Assembly: GCA_964348085.1 (NCBI GenBank)
Contig: CAYGBI010000005.1
Location: forward strand, 12,203 to 76,202
Source: VXYL01 sp964348085
GTDB lineage: Bacteria; Pseudomonadota; Gammaproteobacteria; Pseudomonadales; Azotimanducaceae
Direction: 5' to 3'
DNA: 64,000 nucleotides
In this document: positions 41,561-49,571 of the stretch, in pieces
Layout: each line of letters begins with the position of its first letter
Numbering within the stretch: position 1 is the stretch's first letter
Made by a program: the position numbers and the translations under genes
Notes under the pieces: model-generated
Told to the model about the DNA's origin: nothing
Databases searched by the model: none
Seen by the model: the letters and a program-made list of their open reading frames with translations, nothing else

Positions 41561-42138
41561 ACCCGTTCACCGACGCTATGCGCCTAGCGCTGACCGTTGC
41601 CCTTGCCACCAGCGCCGAGGCGCGCGCTTGCAGCGAACGCCTCGCGGGCAAGACCATCGCCATGGAAACAATGGGCCAGCGCCTGCTGATTGGTTTCTCG
41701 GCGGATGGCGTCGAGGTGCGAACCGGCGAAGACGAGGCCGACGTCACGGTGCGCGGATCGCCGACCGCGGTGCTCGGCAGCCTCGCCCGCGAAGGAGCGC
41801 ATACGGCTGCCGTTCTCGGCGAAGCCGAGGTATTCGACGACTTCCGTCATGCGTTCCGTCCGCATCTGCACTTTCCATCCTCGCCGCTCTCGCCAATCTC
41901 GCCGCTCTCGGCGAAGCACCTCGCCGAGGACGCCGGCGACGCGGCGCGCATCGGTGCGCAAGCGGCGAAGTCTGCATTCGAAGGTCTTTCCGGTGCGCTG
42001 CGGGATGCGGTCCGCGGCTACTTTCCCGACCGCGCCGGCAACGACCAAGCGCTCGCCACGCGCCTCGCCGAGTTGGCAGAGCGAGTCGACCAACTCGAAC
42101 GTCGATTGACTGATTTGGAGGGCGAGGGCCGCTCGTAA
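41557..42138 (+). CDS. ubiJ: Ubiquinone biosynthesis accessory factor UbiJ (SCP2 domain)
   Basis: A 193-residue protein with an N-terminal SCP2-like lipid-binding domain (GKTIAMETMGQRLLIGFSAD, ADVTVRGSPTAVLGSLA) and a C-terminal coiled coil (LAERVDQLERRLTDLEGEG). UbiJ binds ubiquinone intermediates and scaffolds the Ubi complex. Its position between ubiE and ubiB, with a four-base overlap with ubiE, confirms the identity. Confidence 0.9.
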   Translation: MNPFTDAMRLALTVALATSAEARACSERLAGKTIAMETMGQRLLIGFSADGVEVRTGEDEADVTVRGSPTAVLGSLAREGAHTAAVLGEAEVFDDFRHAFRPHLHFPSSPLSPISPLSAKHLAEDAGDAARIGAQAAKSAFEGLSGALRDAVRGYFPDRAGNDQALATRLAELAERVDQLERRLTDLEGEGRS

Positions 42139-42162
42139 CGGGCGGCGCCTCAGGGCTACGTT

Positions 42163-43806
42163 TTGCTGCGCACAGGCCGGATCGCGAAAATCCTGCTGAC
42201 GGTGCTGCGTCACCGGTTGGACGTGAACATCGGCCGGTTCGCGGGCCAGCATTGGTGGTACCGCATCTCCCCTTTGCGGTTGTTGCCGACGCCGGCCAAG
42301 CCCGACGCCGCGCGCCTGCGCGAGGCGTTGGAGAAACTCGGCCCGGTCTTCGTCAAGTTCGGTCAGATCCTCTCCACTAGGCGCGACCTGCTCCCCCCGG
42401 ACTACGCCGACGAGCTCGCCAAACTGCAAGACCGGGTGCCGCCGTTTTCGAGCGACGAAGCGATCACCATCATCGAGGCCAATCTTGGCGGCACGATCGA
42501 CGAGTTGTTCGCCACATTCGAACGCGAGCCGATCGCCTCGGCCTCGTTGGCGCAGGTTCACGCGGCGACTTTCGCCAATGGCGACGAAGTGGTCGTCAAG
42601 GTGATTCGTCCGAATATCGACCGCGACATCCGCAAGGATCTGGCGTTGATCCACACCATGGCGGCCTCGCTCGAGTACCTCTCCAGCGAAGCCCGGAGAC
42701 TGCGGTTGAAAGCCGTGGTGGCGGACTACGAGCGGACGATTTTCGACGAGTTGGATCTGCGCAAGGAGGCCGCCAACACGGCAACCCTGCGCGCCAACTT
42801 CACCGGTTCGGAACTGCTTTACGCGCCCGCCGTGCATTGGCGATTCTGCACCGAGTCGGTGCTCGTGCTAGAGCGCATCCACGGCACGCCGATCTCCGAC
42901 ATCAGCGCCCTCCGGAGCGCCGGCACGGACATGAAAAAGCTCGCCGAGCGGGGCGTGCAGACCTTCTTCACGCAGGTCTTCAAGCACAACTTCTTCCACG
43001 CGGACATGCATCCCGGCAACATCTTCGTGAACATCGAAGAACCCGGAAACCCGAGCTACATCGCCGTCGATTGCGCCATCATCGGCACGCTCACCGAGGC
43101 GGATCAGACCTACCTAGCGCGCAACGTGGTCGCGTTTTTCAACCGCGACTACCGTCGCATCGCCCACCTGCACATCGAGTCCGGCTGGCTCGCGCCGGAA
43201 ACCGACCCGGTCGCGTTCGAGGCCGTGGTGCGCCAACTCTGCGATCCACTGTTCCAACGTCCGTTGAAGGACATCTCGTTCGGCCACTTTCTCGTCGCGC
43301 TGTTCCAGACGGCGCGTCGGTTCAACATGCAGGTGCAGCCACAACTGGTGTTGTTGCAGAAAACGCTGCTCAACGTCGAGGGCTTGGGCCGCCAGCTCTA
43401 TCCCGACCTCGACCTGTGGAGCACCGCCAAACCGTTCATGGAAGCGTGGATGCGCGAGCGGTACGGTGCCAAGGCGTTCGTCAAGGCGTTGATGGACAAC
43501 GCGCCAACAGTGCTCTTGGAACTGCCTAGGTTGCCGGAGGTAGTCGCATCAGCGGTCTACAAGCTCGGCGAGTTGGATCGTCTGGCCAACGCGGGGCGAG
43601 AGTCGATGGACCGGCTCACACAGGCCATCGAAAGCCAGCACAGACGCAGTCGCTGGCGACGGGTGGCCGGCGTCGCGCTGCTCGTCGTCAGCATAGGCCT
43701 GCTTTGGCGGCCGTTGATGGACGCCGTCGCCGGCGGCGAGTCCGTGTCGATTCCGGCCGGCGTCGCAGCCGCCTTGGTGGGTTCCCTCCTAGTGATGCGA
43801 GGTTGA
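42163..43806 (+). CDS. ubiB: Ubiquinone biosynthesis kinase-like protein UbiB
   Basis: A 547-residue ABC1/ADCK atypical kinase-like ATPase needed for ubiquinone synthesis. Motifs are LGPVFVKFGQILSTR (KxGQ), IASASLAQVHAA (Ala-rich loop), VVVKVIRPNID and HADMHPGNIFVN. Two C-terminal transmembrane helices (VAGVALLVVSIGLLW and GVAAALVGSLLVMR) anchor it. The start is a TTG at 42163. Downstream is a repeat and IS debris, marking the end of the block. Confidence 0.95.
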   Translation: MLRTGRIAKILLTVLRHRLDVNIGRFAGQHWWYRISPLRLLPTPAKPDAARLREALEKLGPVFVKFGQILSTRRDLLPPDYADELAKLQDRVPPFSSDEAITIIEANLGGTIDELFATFEREPIASASLAQVHAATFANGDEVVVKVIRPNIDRDIRKDLALIHTMAASLEYLSSEARRLRLKAVVADYERTIFDELDLRKEAANTATLRANFTGSELLYAPAVHWRFCTESVLVLERIHGTPISDISALRSAGTDMKKLAERGVQTFFTQVFKHNFFHADMHPGNIFVNIEEPGNPSYIAVDCAIIGTLTEADQTYLARNVVAFFNRDYRRIAHLHIESGWLAPETDPVAFEAVVRQLCDPLFQRPLKDISFGHFLVALFQTARRFNMQVQPQLVLLQKTLLNVEGLGRQLYPDLDLWSTAKPFMEAWMRERYGAKAFVKALMDNAPTVLLELPRLPEVVASAVYKLGELDRLANAGRESMDRLTQAIESQHRRSRWRRVAGVALLVVSIGLLWRPLMDAVAGGESVSIPAGVAAALVGSLLVMRG

Positions 43807-43814
43807 TGTCGGCA

Positions 43815-43893
43815 ACAGGGTGATAGGGCGGCTTGGGATGGGGCATAGGGCGTTGCCGTAGGCAACGGCTTTTGTAGCGTTAGCAGCCTAAGG
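43815..43893 (+). repeat. Two-hairpin dispersed repeat, copy 3 (diverged)
   Basis: Contains GGGCGGCTTGGGATGGGGC, then a hairpin around GGCGTTGCCGTAGGCAACGGC, and ends with GTAGCGTTAGCAG. This is the same order as in the other copies, but the first hairpin is lost. It lies just behind the ubiB stop. Confidence 0.6.
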
Positions 43894-43930
43894 CCCGCAT
43901 GGCGGAGAAGCCGGGACAGCGGCGGGACGG

Positions 43931-44075
43931 CGCGATACGTCGAGCGCGAGTGGCTGTCGGAGACGCCGTTCGCTTGGATCAAGAAAGCGCCGGGATTTCG
44001 ACGATTCAGCGCACGGTTTGTGAATCTCCAAGGCAAGTAGACTAGGCGGGACTGGGAAACGGCTTGGAGCCGAGG
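43931..44075 (+). mobile_element. Transposase C-terminal relic (IS1182/IS4-like)
   Basis: The plus frame reads RYVEREWLSETPFAWIKKAP, then GFRRFSARF, followed by a TAG and RRDWETAW. This resembles the end of DDE transposases, where an E.pF.wiK block is followed by GfrrF..RG and EW. About 45 codons remain. It precedes the duplicated upstream block of the coiled-coil gene. Confidence 0.55.
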
Positions 44076-44108
44076 CGCTGACAGCCTTCCCACACGGGGC
44101 CAACGGGC

Positions 44109-44202
44109 GGATTTCCTACACCAGCAATGGTGATAATCTCTACCGCATGCCCCCGCGAATGCGCGAAAGTAGCGCTTTGCGTCAACGTGGTCGGTGGGAG
44201 CG
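44109..44202 (+). repeat. Duplicated upstream block of a small coiled-coil gene, copy 2
   Basis: A near copy of 18299-18391, sharing CGGATTTCCTACACC, the possible -10 box GATAAT, GCGAAAGT and GTCAACG. It ends in GGTGGGAGCG before the ATG at 44203. Confidence 0.65.
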
Positions 44203-44700
44203 ATGAACGAAGTACGACGACGAAAAGTAACTTGGCCGGCTTGGCTGGATGGCCAGAGGGCAGCGGGGGCGGGCGTGGTGATCGCGTTCGCCGCCTTCCT
44301 CCAGATTGGGTTCTCGGGCATGCGTTCCGACATGAACCAAATACGGGGAGAAGTGAACCAGCTACGGGGAGAAATGAACCAGCTACGCGGGGACATGAAC
44401 CAGCAGGTCTCCGGGCTACGGGAAGACATGAACCGCCAGATCTCCGAGCTACGGGGAGACATGACCCAACTACGAGGGGACATGAACCAACAGATTTCGG
44501 ATCTGCGCGGGGAGATGGGTCGGTTCCGGTCCGACGTCGACGTTCGGCTGCGGACGATCGAGACCGACGTTCACGCCGTGAAGGTCCGGCTCGCGGTCGT
44601 GGACACCCGGCTGAGCGCGGTGGAAAGGCACGTCGGCATCGACGGGCCGTCGCAGGAGGTCGCGGACGCGGGGCAAGAGTCTCGCCAGACGCCCTATTAG
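44203..44700 (+). CDS. Membrane-anchored coiled-coil protein with MNQ-RGD repeats
   Basis: A 165-residue protein: a basic N-terminus (MNEVRRRKVTWPAWLDGQ), one hydrophobic segment (AGVVIAFAAFLQIGFSG), then a long coiled coil built from repeats of about seven or fourteen residues (MNQIRGEVNQLRGEMNQLRG, MNQQISDLRGEMGRF). The C-terminus ERHVGIDGPSQEVAD matches the shorter homologue at 18392-18757. The extra repeat units suggest length variation by slippage. I do not recognise a named family. The duplicated upstream block suggests that gene and promoter spread together. Confidence 0.7.
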   Translation: MNEVRRRKVTWPAWLDGQRAAGAGVVIAFAAFLQIGFSGMRSDMNQIRGEVNQLRGEMNQLRGDMNQQVSGLREDMNRQISELRGDMTQLRGDMNQQISDLRGEMGRFRSDVDVRLRTIETDVHAVKVRLAVVDTRLSAVERHVGIDGPSQEVADAGQESRQTPY

Positions 44701-44717
44701 CTGCCATTCGCCCTTAC

Positions 44718-44829
44718 CAGCAGTTCCTCGGGCTTAGCGGCGTTAGCCGGAAGTCCGAGGGGGTGGTGGGGCGGCTTGGGCTGGGCGAAAGGCGGTGCCG
44801 GGAGGCGACGGCTTTCGTGGCGCTACGTC
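44718..44829 (+). repeat. Two-hairpin dispersed repeat, copy 4
   Basis: The first hairpin has arms around CCTCGGGCTTAGCGGCG and its complement; then GGGCGGCTTGGGCTGGGCG; then the second hairpin from CGAAAGGCGGTGCC to GGCGACGGCTTTCG. It lies between the convergent coiled-coil and acetyltransferase genes, overlapping the 3' end of the latter. Confidence 0.75.
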
Positions 44830-45296
44830 AGTTTTTTGGTCATTCGGTAGGCCGCCGCTCTGCCTTGGTAGAAGCCCGGCATGTAGTCGCCACGCGTGAA
44901 TCCCGACGTCGCGTAGAACTTGCGCGCGCCGCGATTGTCCGCCCGCACCTCCAAGCGGACTTCGCGGATGCCGGCGGTACGCGCGGACTTCTCCAGCCAG
45001 CCGAGCAAGCGGCGCGCCAAGCCTTGACGGCGCAAGCTCGGCGTCACCGCCAGCAACACCAAGTGCGCACGGTCCAAACCAAACTCCATGATGCCGAAGC
45101 CGCCGAGCACGTCTTCGCCGCCGACCCGGCACCAAGCACACAGCACCGCCGTCTCCGGGTGGGCGATCAAGCGACGGATCGCCGGCGGCCGCCAGCGCCA
45201 GTCCAGTCCGCGCTCGATCTCGTCCCTAGACAGCCGAGCGATGCGCGCCGCATCTTCGAGCCGCGCTAGGGAGAACTCTGTGGCGGTGATCTCCAC
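44823..45296 (-). CDS. GNAT acetyltransferase, RimI-like
   Basis: A 157-residue GNAT protein. The acetyl-CoA loop is VTPSLRRQGLARRLLGWLEK (R/Q-x-x-G-x-A motif), followed by VRLEVRADNRGARKFYATSGF, as in RimI-type N-terminal or ribosomal-protein acetyltransferases. GTG start at 45296, behind yggX on the same strand. The substrate is not determinable; RimI itself usually acts on ribosomal protein bS18. Confidence 0.78.
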   Translation of the reverse strand: MEITATEFSLARLEDAARIARLSRDEIERGLDWRWRPPAIRRLIAHPETAVLCAWCRVGGEDVLGGFGIMEFGLDRAHLVLLAVTPSLRRQGLARRLLGWLEKSARTAGIREVRLEVRADNRGARKFYATSGFTRGDYMPGFYQGRAAAYRMTKKLT

Positions 45297-45324
45297 ATCG
45301 CCATCATAATGCAAAGCGCACCGA

Positions 45325-45618
45325 TCAACCCTTCTCTTTCGCCTCGTTCGGCTCTTTCGGCACATAGCCCGCCGGCTTCTCGTACGCTTCGTTGGCGAAG
45401 AACCGGCGCATCTGCTCGCCTAGGAAGCGACGCGCCTCGGGATCCACAAGGGCCAAGTGATGTTCGTTGATGAGCATGGTCTGCAAATGCTGCCACTCCG
45501 CCCACGCCTTGGCGGAGACGTTGGCCAGTATGTCCTCGCCCATAGCGCCCGGCAAAGGCGGCGCCGACAAGCCGGGAAGCTCTCGGCGGTACTTGCGACA
45601 AAACACGGTACGGGTCAC
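45325..45618 (-). CDS. yggX: Probable Fe(2+)-trafficking protein YggX
   Basis: A 97-residue protein starting TRTVFCRKYRRELPGL (conserved Cys) with the family block AWAEWQHLQTMLINEHHL and FLGEQMRRFFA. YggX is linked to iron handling and oxidant resistance of Fe-S proteins. Its GTG start overlaps the mutY stop by four bases, the common mutY-yggX arrangement. Confidence 0.93.
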   Translation of the reverse strand: MTRTVFCRKYRRELPGLSAPPLPGAMGEDILANVSAKAWAEWQHLQTMLINEHHLALVDPEARRFLGEQMRRFFANEAYEKPAGYVPKEPNEAKEKG

Positions 45619-46721
45619 TCCATGGGCTCCAATTCGGCGTCGCCTGCGCGGTCAAGCGCGAACGCGGTAGCGAGCAGTTTAGCCGCAACCGAGGAAAGGC
45701 CAAGCCCATGCTCGCCCGGCCCTATCCATGCGCCGTCCCCGTCTCGCACCTGCGCGGGTCTTGCCTGCAAGAACACATAGACCGGCTCGACATCGAGGTT
45801 GAAGTGGCTGAACGCATGGCGAAACACCGGCGCCACGCGCACGCGCTCGACCAGTGACGAGGGCGTGTCGCAAGCGGCGAGGAATGCGCTCACGGAGGTT
45901 TCGCCGTCGCGCTCGGGCGGCGACCATGTGCCGCCCCAAATGCCCGTTGGCGGCCGACGTTCCACGAAACACGCGCCCTGTGCATCCACCAATACGAAGA
46001 AACGCCGGCGCCGCAGCGGTGGTCGGCGACGTACCGTACGCGCGGGAAACCGCTCGACATCGCCGCTCGCCAAGGCGTGACAGGAACTGCACAGCGGACA
46101 AGCCTCGCAATCGGGGCGGCGCCGTGCGCACACCGAGGCGCCCAAGTCCATGATCGCCTGCGTATAGTCCCGCACCCGACGCTCGGGGGCGAGCCGCTCC
46201 GCCAACCGCCACAGCACATTGACCGTTGCGCTCTTGGACGCCCCGTCAACGCCGTAATGACGCGACAGCACACGCTTCACGTTGCCGTCGAGGATCGCCG
46301 CACGCTGGTCATGCGCCTGCGCGACGATCGCCGCCGCCGTGGTGCGGCCGATGCCCGGCAACGCCATGAGCGCCTCCTGCGTGCGCGGCAATACGCCGCC
46401 ATATTCGCCGGCGACGATGCCCGCCGCCCGGTGCAGGTTGCGGGCACGGGCGTAGTAGCCCAAGCCGCTCCACAAGTGCAACACTTGGTCGACGTCAGCG
46501 TTGGCCAACGCCACCACGTCCGGGAGTCGCGCCAAGAAGCGCTCGTAGTACGGAATCACGGTGGCAACCTGCGTCTGCTGCAACATGATCTCCGCCACCC
46601 AAACCCGGTACGGCGTACGGTCTCGCTGCCACGGCATGTCCTTGCGCCCGTTCGCGTCCCACCACGCGAGCAGGCGCTCTTGGAAATGGCGGCAGTCCGC
46701 CGGCGAAGGATCGTCGATCAC
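45615..46721 (-). CDS. mutY: Adenine DNA glycosylase
   Basis: A 368-residue enzyme that removes adenine mispaired with 8-oxoguanine. The HhH-GPD region is clear (EIMLQQTQVATVIPYYERF, LPGIGRTTAAAIVAQA with the catalytic Asp in ILDGNVKRVLSR). The 4Fe-4S loop CEACPLCSSC follows, then a Nudix-like C-terminal recognition domain (IWGGTWSPPE, FRHAFSHFNLDVEPV). A GTG at 46721 is the likely start. It diverges from the small gene at 46785. Confidence 0.94.
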   Translation of the reverse strand: MIDDPSPADCRHFQERLLAWWDANGRKDMPWQRDRTPYRVWVAEIMLQQTQVATVIPYYERFLARLPDVVALANADVDQVLHLWSGLGYYARARNLHRAAGIVAGEYGGVLPRTQEALMALPGIGRTTAAAIVAQAHDQRAAILDGNVKRVLSRHYGVDGASKSATVNVLWRLAERLAPERRVRDYTQAIMDLGASVCARRRPDCEACPLCSSCHALASGDVERFPARTVRRRPPLRRRRFFVLVDAQGACFVERRPPTGIWGGTWSPPERDGETSVSAFLAACDTPSSLVERVRVAPVFRHAFSHFNLDVEPVYVFLQARPAQVRDGDGAWIGPGEHGLGLSSVAAKLLATAFALDRAGDAELEPME

Positions 46722-46784
46722 CGTGCGCGCGCTTCGGTTGTGGACCGTCAGTCGTATAGACTTGCCGAACAAGGGGGCGAGAGT

Positions 46785-47183
46785 ATGAACGCGGAAGTTG
46801 GCGCTTGGGAACCGGCCGGCGCGCTTGGCGATGAACACGCAAGCGCCTTGGACGTAGCGGCACGCAAGGCAAGCGAGGCGGCCAAGTTCACCGGCGTGAA
46901 CGCCGACCGCTTGCGCGCGGTAGTGAACGCCGCAAGCGCCGAGAGAGCGAGATTGTTCAATAGTCAGCCGTCCGCCCGCCTCGTCGGCTGGCTACGGGCG
47001 CTCACCTTGGCGGAACAAGCCATTCCCGGCTGCGACGCCGGCGCGAAGTCGCCGGTCATCGACCTCGCCCGCCTGCTGCGGGGACGGGGCGACTACCCGG
47101 GCGAGTTGACGCCGTGGATAAAGTCCGTCAGCAGCAATCGCTTCCTACCATACGGCAGCTTGGCCGATCGGCTGCGCGGCTGA
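46785..47183 (+). CDS. Hypothetical protein
   Basis: A 132-residue protein with a good AAGGGGG ribosome site before the ATG at 46785. It is alanine-rich and helical (ALDVAARKASEAAKFTGVNA, RLRAVVNAASAERARLF). No signal peptide, membrane segment or motif is visible, and I do not recognise the family. It diverges from mutY and precedes hisB on the same strand, with a 50-base gap. Confidence 0.6.
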   Translation: MNAEVGAWEPAGALGDEHASALDVAARKASEAAKFTGVNADRLRAVVNAASAERARLFNSQPSARLVGWLRALTLAEQAIPGCDAGAKSPVIDLARLLRGRGDYPGELTPWIKSVSSNRFLPYGSLADRLRG

Positions 47184-47233
47184 GCGCGGGCCAAGCGATA
47201 TAATCCGGGCACGTCCCGCCAACCCTTCGTCGC

Positions 47234-47824
47234 ATGACCGAGCGCACGGCTTGCGTAAGCCGCCACACGTTGGAGACCGTCATACAAGTCCGCGTCGACG
47301 TGGACGGTTCCGGGCGCGCCGAGCTCGACACCGGGTTGCCCTTTTTCGAGCACATGCTGGAGCAAGTCGCCCGTCACGGCCGCATCGACCTCGACATCCG
47401 AGCGCAAGGCGATTTGCAGGTGGACGCGCACCACACGGTGGAGGATGTCGGTATCGTGCTCGGGCAAGCGATCGCCCGCGCCGTCGGCGACAAGCGCGGC
47501 ATCTTCCGCTACGGGCACGCCTACGTGCCCCTCGACGAGGCGCTGTCCCGTGTCGTGATCGATTTCTCCGGGCGCCCGGGACTCGTCTACGGCGTGACCT
47601 TCACTCGCGCCCGGGTGGGGGATTTCGACGTCGACCTCTTCCGCGAGTTCTTCCAAGGCTTCGTCAACCACGCACGGACTACCCTGCACATCGACAACTT
47701 GAGGGGCGCCAACGCCCATCACCAAGCGGAGACCGTGTTCAAGGCGTTTGGCCGCGCCCTGCGTATGGCCCTCGCAAGGGATGCACGCACGCTCGACACG
47801 CCGTCCACCAAAGGGACGCTGTAA
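47234..47824 (+). CDS. hisB: Imidazoleglycerol-phosphate dehydratase
   Basis: A 196-residue monofunctional HisB (no N-terminal phosphatase domain), catalysing the sixth step of histidine synthesis. Metal-binding motifs are FFEHMLEQVARHG, DAHHTVEDVGI and NLRGANAHHQAETVFKAF. Usually hisH, hisA and hisF follow; here only hisA follows, one base after the stop. Confidence 0.96.
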   Translation: MTERTACVSRHTLETVIQVRVDVDGSGRAELDTGLPFFEHMLEQVARHGRIDLDIRAQGDLQVDAHHTVEDVGIVLGQAIARAVGDKRGIFRYGHAYVPLDEALSRVVIDFSGRPGLVYGVTFTRARVGDFDVDLFREFFQGFVNHARTTLHIDNLRGANAHHQAETVFKAFGRALRMALARDARTLDTPSTKGTL

Positions 47825-47825
47825 G

Positions 47826-48560
47826 TTGCTGCTGATACCCGCCATCGACCTGAAGGACGGCCACTGCGTGCAGTTGCGACAAGGCGTCATGGCTTCCGCA
47901 TCCACCTACTCGAGCGATCCGGCCGCCATGGCCAAGCGCTGGATCGACGCCGGGGCCCGGCGGCTGCATGTGGTGGATTTGGACGGCGCCTTCGCCGGTG
48001 AGCCGGTGAACCGGCGCCATGTGGAAGCCATCGCCGCCGTCGCCGACGACATACCGGTGCAGGTCGGCGGCGGCATTCGCGAGGTCGAAACCGGCCGCGC
48101 CTATCTTGCCGCCGGCGTGAGTCAAGTGATCGTCGGCACCGCCGCCCTCGACGACGCCGACCTGCTGCCGGCATTGGCGGCGGAGTTTCCCGGACAAACC
48201 ATCCTCGGCTTGGACGCCCGGGACGGCCGCCTCGCCACGCACGGTTGGCAGCGCGCGCGCGATGTGGACGTATTGCGCTTCGCCGCCGAGTTGGCGGACA
48301 TCGACCTCTACGCCATCGTCTATACCGACATCGCCCGGGACGGCATGCTCGCCGGCGTCAACGCCGCTGCCGCCGAACGCCTCGCGGCGGTGGCGCACGC
48401 GCCGATCATCGCTTCCGGCGGAGTGAAAGACCTCGAAGACTTGCGCGCCCTGCGCTTGCTCGGCCTCCCGCCTAGCCAACTGCTTGGCGCCATCAGTGGC
48501 TCGGCGCTGTACGAAGGCACATTGGACTTCCAAGCCGGGCAAGCGCTGCTGGACGCTTGA
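47826..48560 (+). CDS. hisA: ProFAR isomerase (phosphoribosylformimino-AICAR-P isomerase)
   Basis: A 244-residue (beta/alpha)8 barrel, the fourth enzyme of histidine synthesis. Catalytic Asp residues lie in LLIPAIDLKDG and in VYTDIARDGMLAG; VDLDGAFAGEPVN and QVGGGIR are phosphate-loop segments. TTG start one base behind the hisB stop. HisF would be expected next but is absent. Confidence 0.95.
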   Translation: MLLIPAIDLKDGHCVQLRQGVMASASTYSSDPAAMAKRWIDAGARRLHVVDLDGAFAGEPVNRRHVEAIAAVADDIPVQVGGGIREVETGRAYLAAGVSQVIVGTAALDDADLLPALAAEFPGQTILGLDARDGRLATHGWQRARDVDVLRFAAELADIDLYAIVYTDIARDGMLAGVNAAAAERLAAVAHAPIIASGGVKDLEDLRALRLLGLPPSQLLGAISGSALYEGTLDFQAGQALLDA

Positions 48561-48631
48561 TGGCGCGACGGCCACTATCACCGCACACCGCACACGCGCC
48601 GCACATGGATTGACCGGAGGCGACCAACGAG

Positions 48632-49048
48632 ATGAAAACCCGACCCACCGACGCCAGCGTGGACACCTTCATCGCCGCGGTGGAGGATGCCCAGAAGCGC
48701 GAGGACTGCCACGCAGTCGCTACCATGATGGCCGAAGTCACAGGGGCGCCCGCGCAAATGTGGGGGCCGTCCATCGTCGGCTTCGGCAGCTACCACTATC
48801 GCTACGCCAGCGGCCGCGAAGGGCATTTCATGGAGACCGGGTTCGCGCCTCGGAAACGCGCGCTTACCCTCTACATCATGGCCGGGTTCGGCGAGTACGA
48901 AGACCTCTTAGCCAAACTCGGCAAGCACACGACGGGAAAGTCGTGCCTTTACGTGAAGCGGCTGGCCGACGTCGATCCGGCCATCTTGCGCGAACTGGTC
49001 GAGCGCTCGGTCGCCTACATCCGCGCCAAGTACCCGAGCCCCGGTTGA
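48632..49048 (+). CDS. DUF1801 family protein
   Basis: A 138-residue protein with GGAGG before the ATG at 48632. Family features are MMAEVTGAPAQMWGPSIVGF and YHYRYASGREGHF, followed by FAPRKRALTLYIMAGF and LGKHTTGKSCLYVKRLADVD. These are related to the YdhG/DUF1801 group, of unknown function. The next gene starts inside its stop codon. Confidence 0.82.
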   Translation: MKTRPTDASVDTFIAAVEDAQKREDCHAVATMMAEVTGAPAQMWGPSIVGFGSYHYRYASGREGHFMETGFAPRKRALTLYIMAGFGEYEDLLAKLGKHTTGKSCLYVKRLADVDPAILRELVERSVAYIRAKYPSPG

Positions 49049-49506
49049 CCGCGTCCTCCTCTCCCGCCGTCCGGCCCGACATCAGCGAGGACGCCGTGCG
49101 GTTTCTTCGCCGACGGCTCCAAGCGATGCTGCCCGACGCCCGCTTCGACGCCAAGATGATCGCCGAGAACATCGCTTTCGGCGCCGCCGTGCTCGGCGCC
49201 GGCCATATCGAATTGGTGGACGACCACGGCTGGTGGTTCGTGGCCAGCGAGTTCAACTGGCTTGGCGCAGCGTCGCCCGCCAGCGACATTCGTCTGTTCG
49301 AGAAAATCCTGCCGTTCCCCGAACAGTCCCCCACCGGCCATCGGGCGGAGATATACGTCACCGCCTTCGCCGACCACGCTTACTTCCGCATCGGCGAGCG
49401 AACCACTTGGATTCGGGGCGAGCCCGTGCGCGGCGCACTTCCCGACCAAGGCGTGACGCCCCCTTGGTGCCCGAACGTGCTCGCTTTCCGCGTGCCCAAG
49501 CCGTAG
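49045..49506 (+). CDS. Hypothetical protein
   Basis: About 153 residues from a TTG at 49045 that overlaps the preceding TGA, suggesting coupling. It has a compact mixed fold with several aromatic residues (GHIELVDDHGWWFVASEFNW, PPWCPNVLAF). There is no signal peptide or known motif, and I do not recognise the family. Confidence 0.55.
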   Translation: MTASSSPAVRPDISEDAVRFLRRRLQAMLPDARFDAKMIAENIAFGAAVLGAGHIELVDDHGWWFVASEFNWLGAASPASDIRLFEKILPFPEQSPTGHRAEIYVTAFADHAYFRIGERTTWIRGEPVRGALPDQGVTPPWCPNVLAFRVPKP

Positions 49507-49513
49507 CGTCGGG

Positions 49514-49571
49514 CTAGCAGTCTCCGCCCCGCATCCTTGGCTACGCCGCGAACGCGGGCGGAGACCGCTAG
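49514..49571. terminator. Hairpin between convergent genes
   Basis: Arms CTAGCAGTCTCCGCCCCGC and GCGGGCGGAGACCGCTAG pair over about 17 positions with one mismatch and a bulge, around a loop of about 20 bases. It lies between the stop of the preceding plus gene and ychF and includes the ychF stop codon. It probably acts as a terminator for both, although no clear T-run follows. Confidence 0.6.

Noticed and set aside
44330..44510. CRISPR-like or tandem DNA repeat array
   Set aside because: The repeats lie inside an open reading frame, have no spacers, and translate to regular MNQ/LRGD coiled-coil units.
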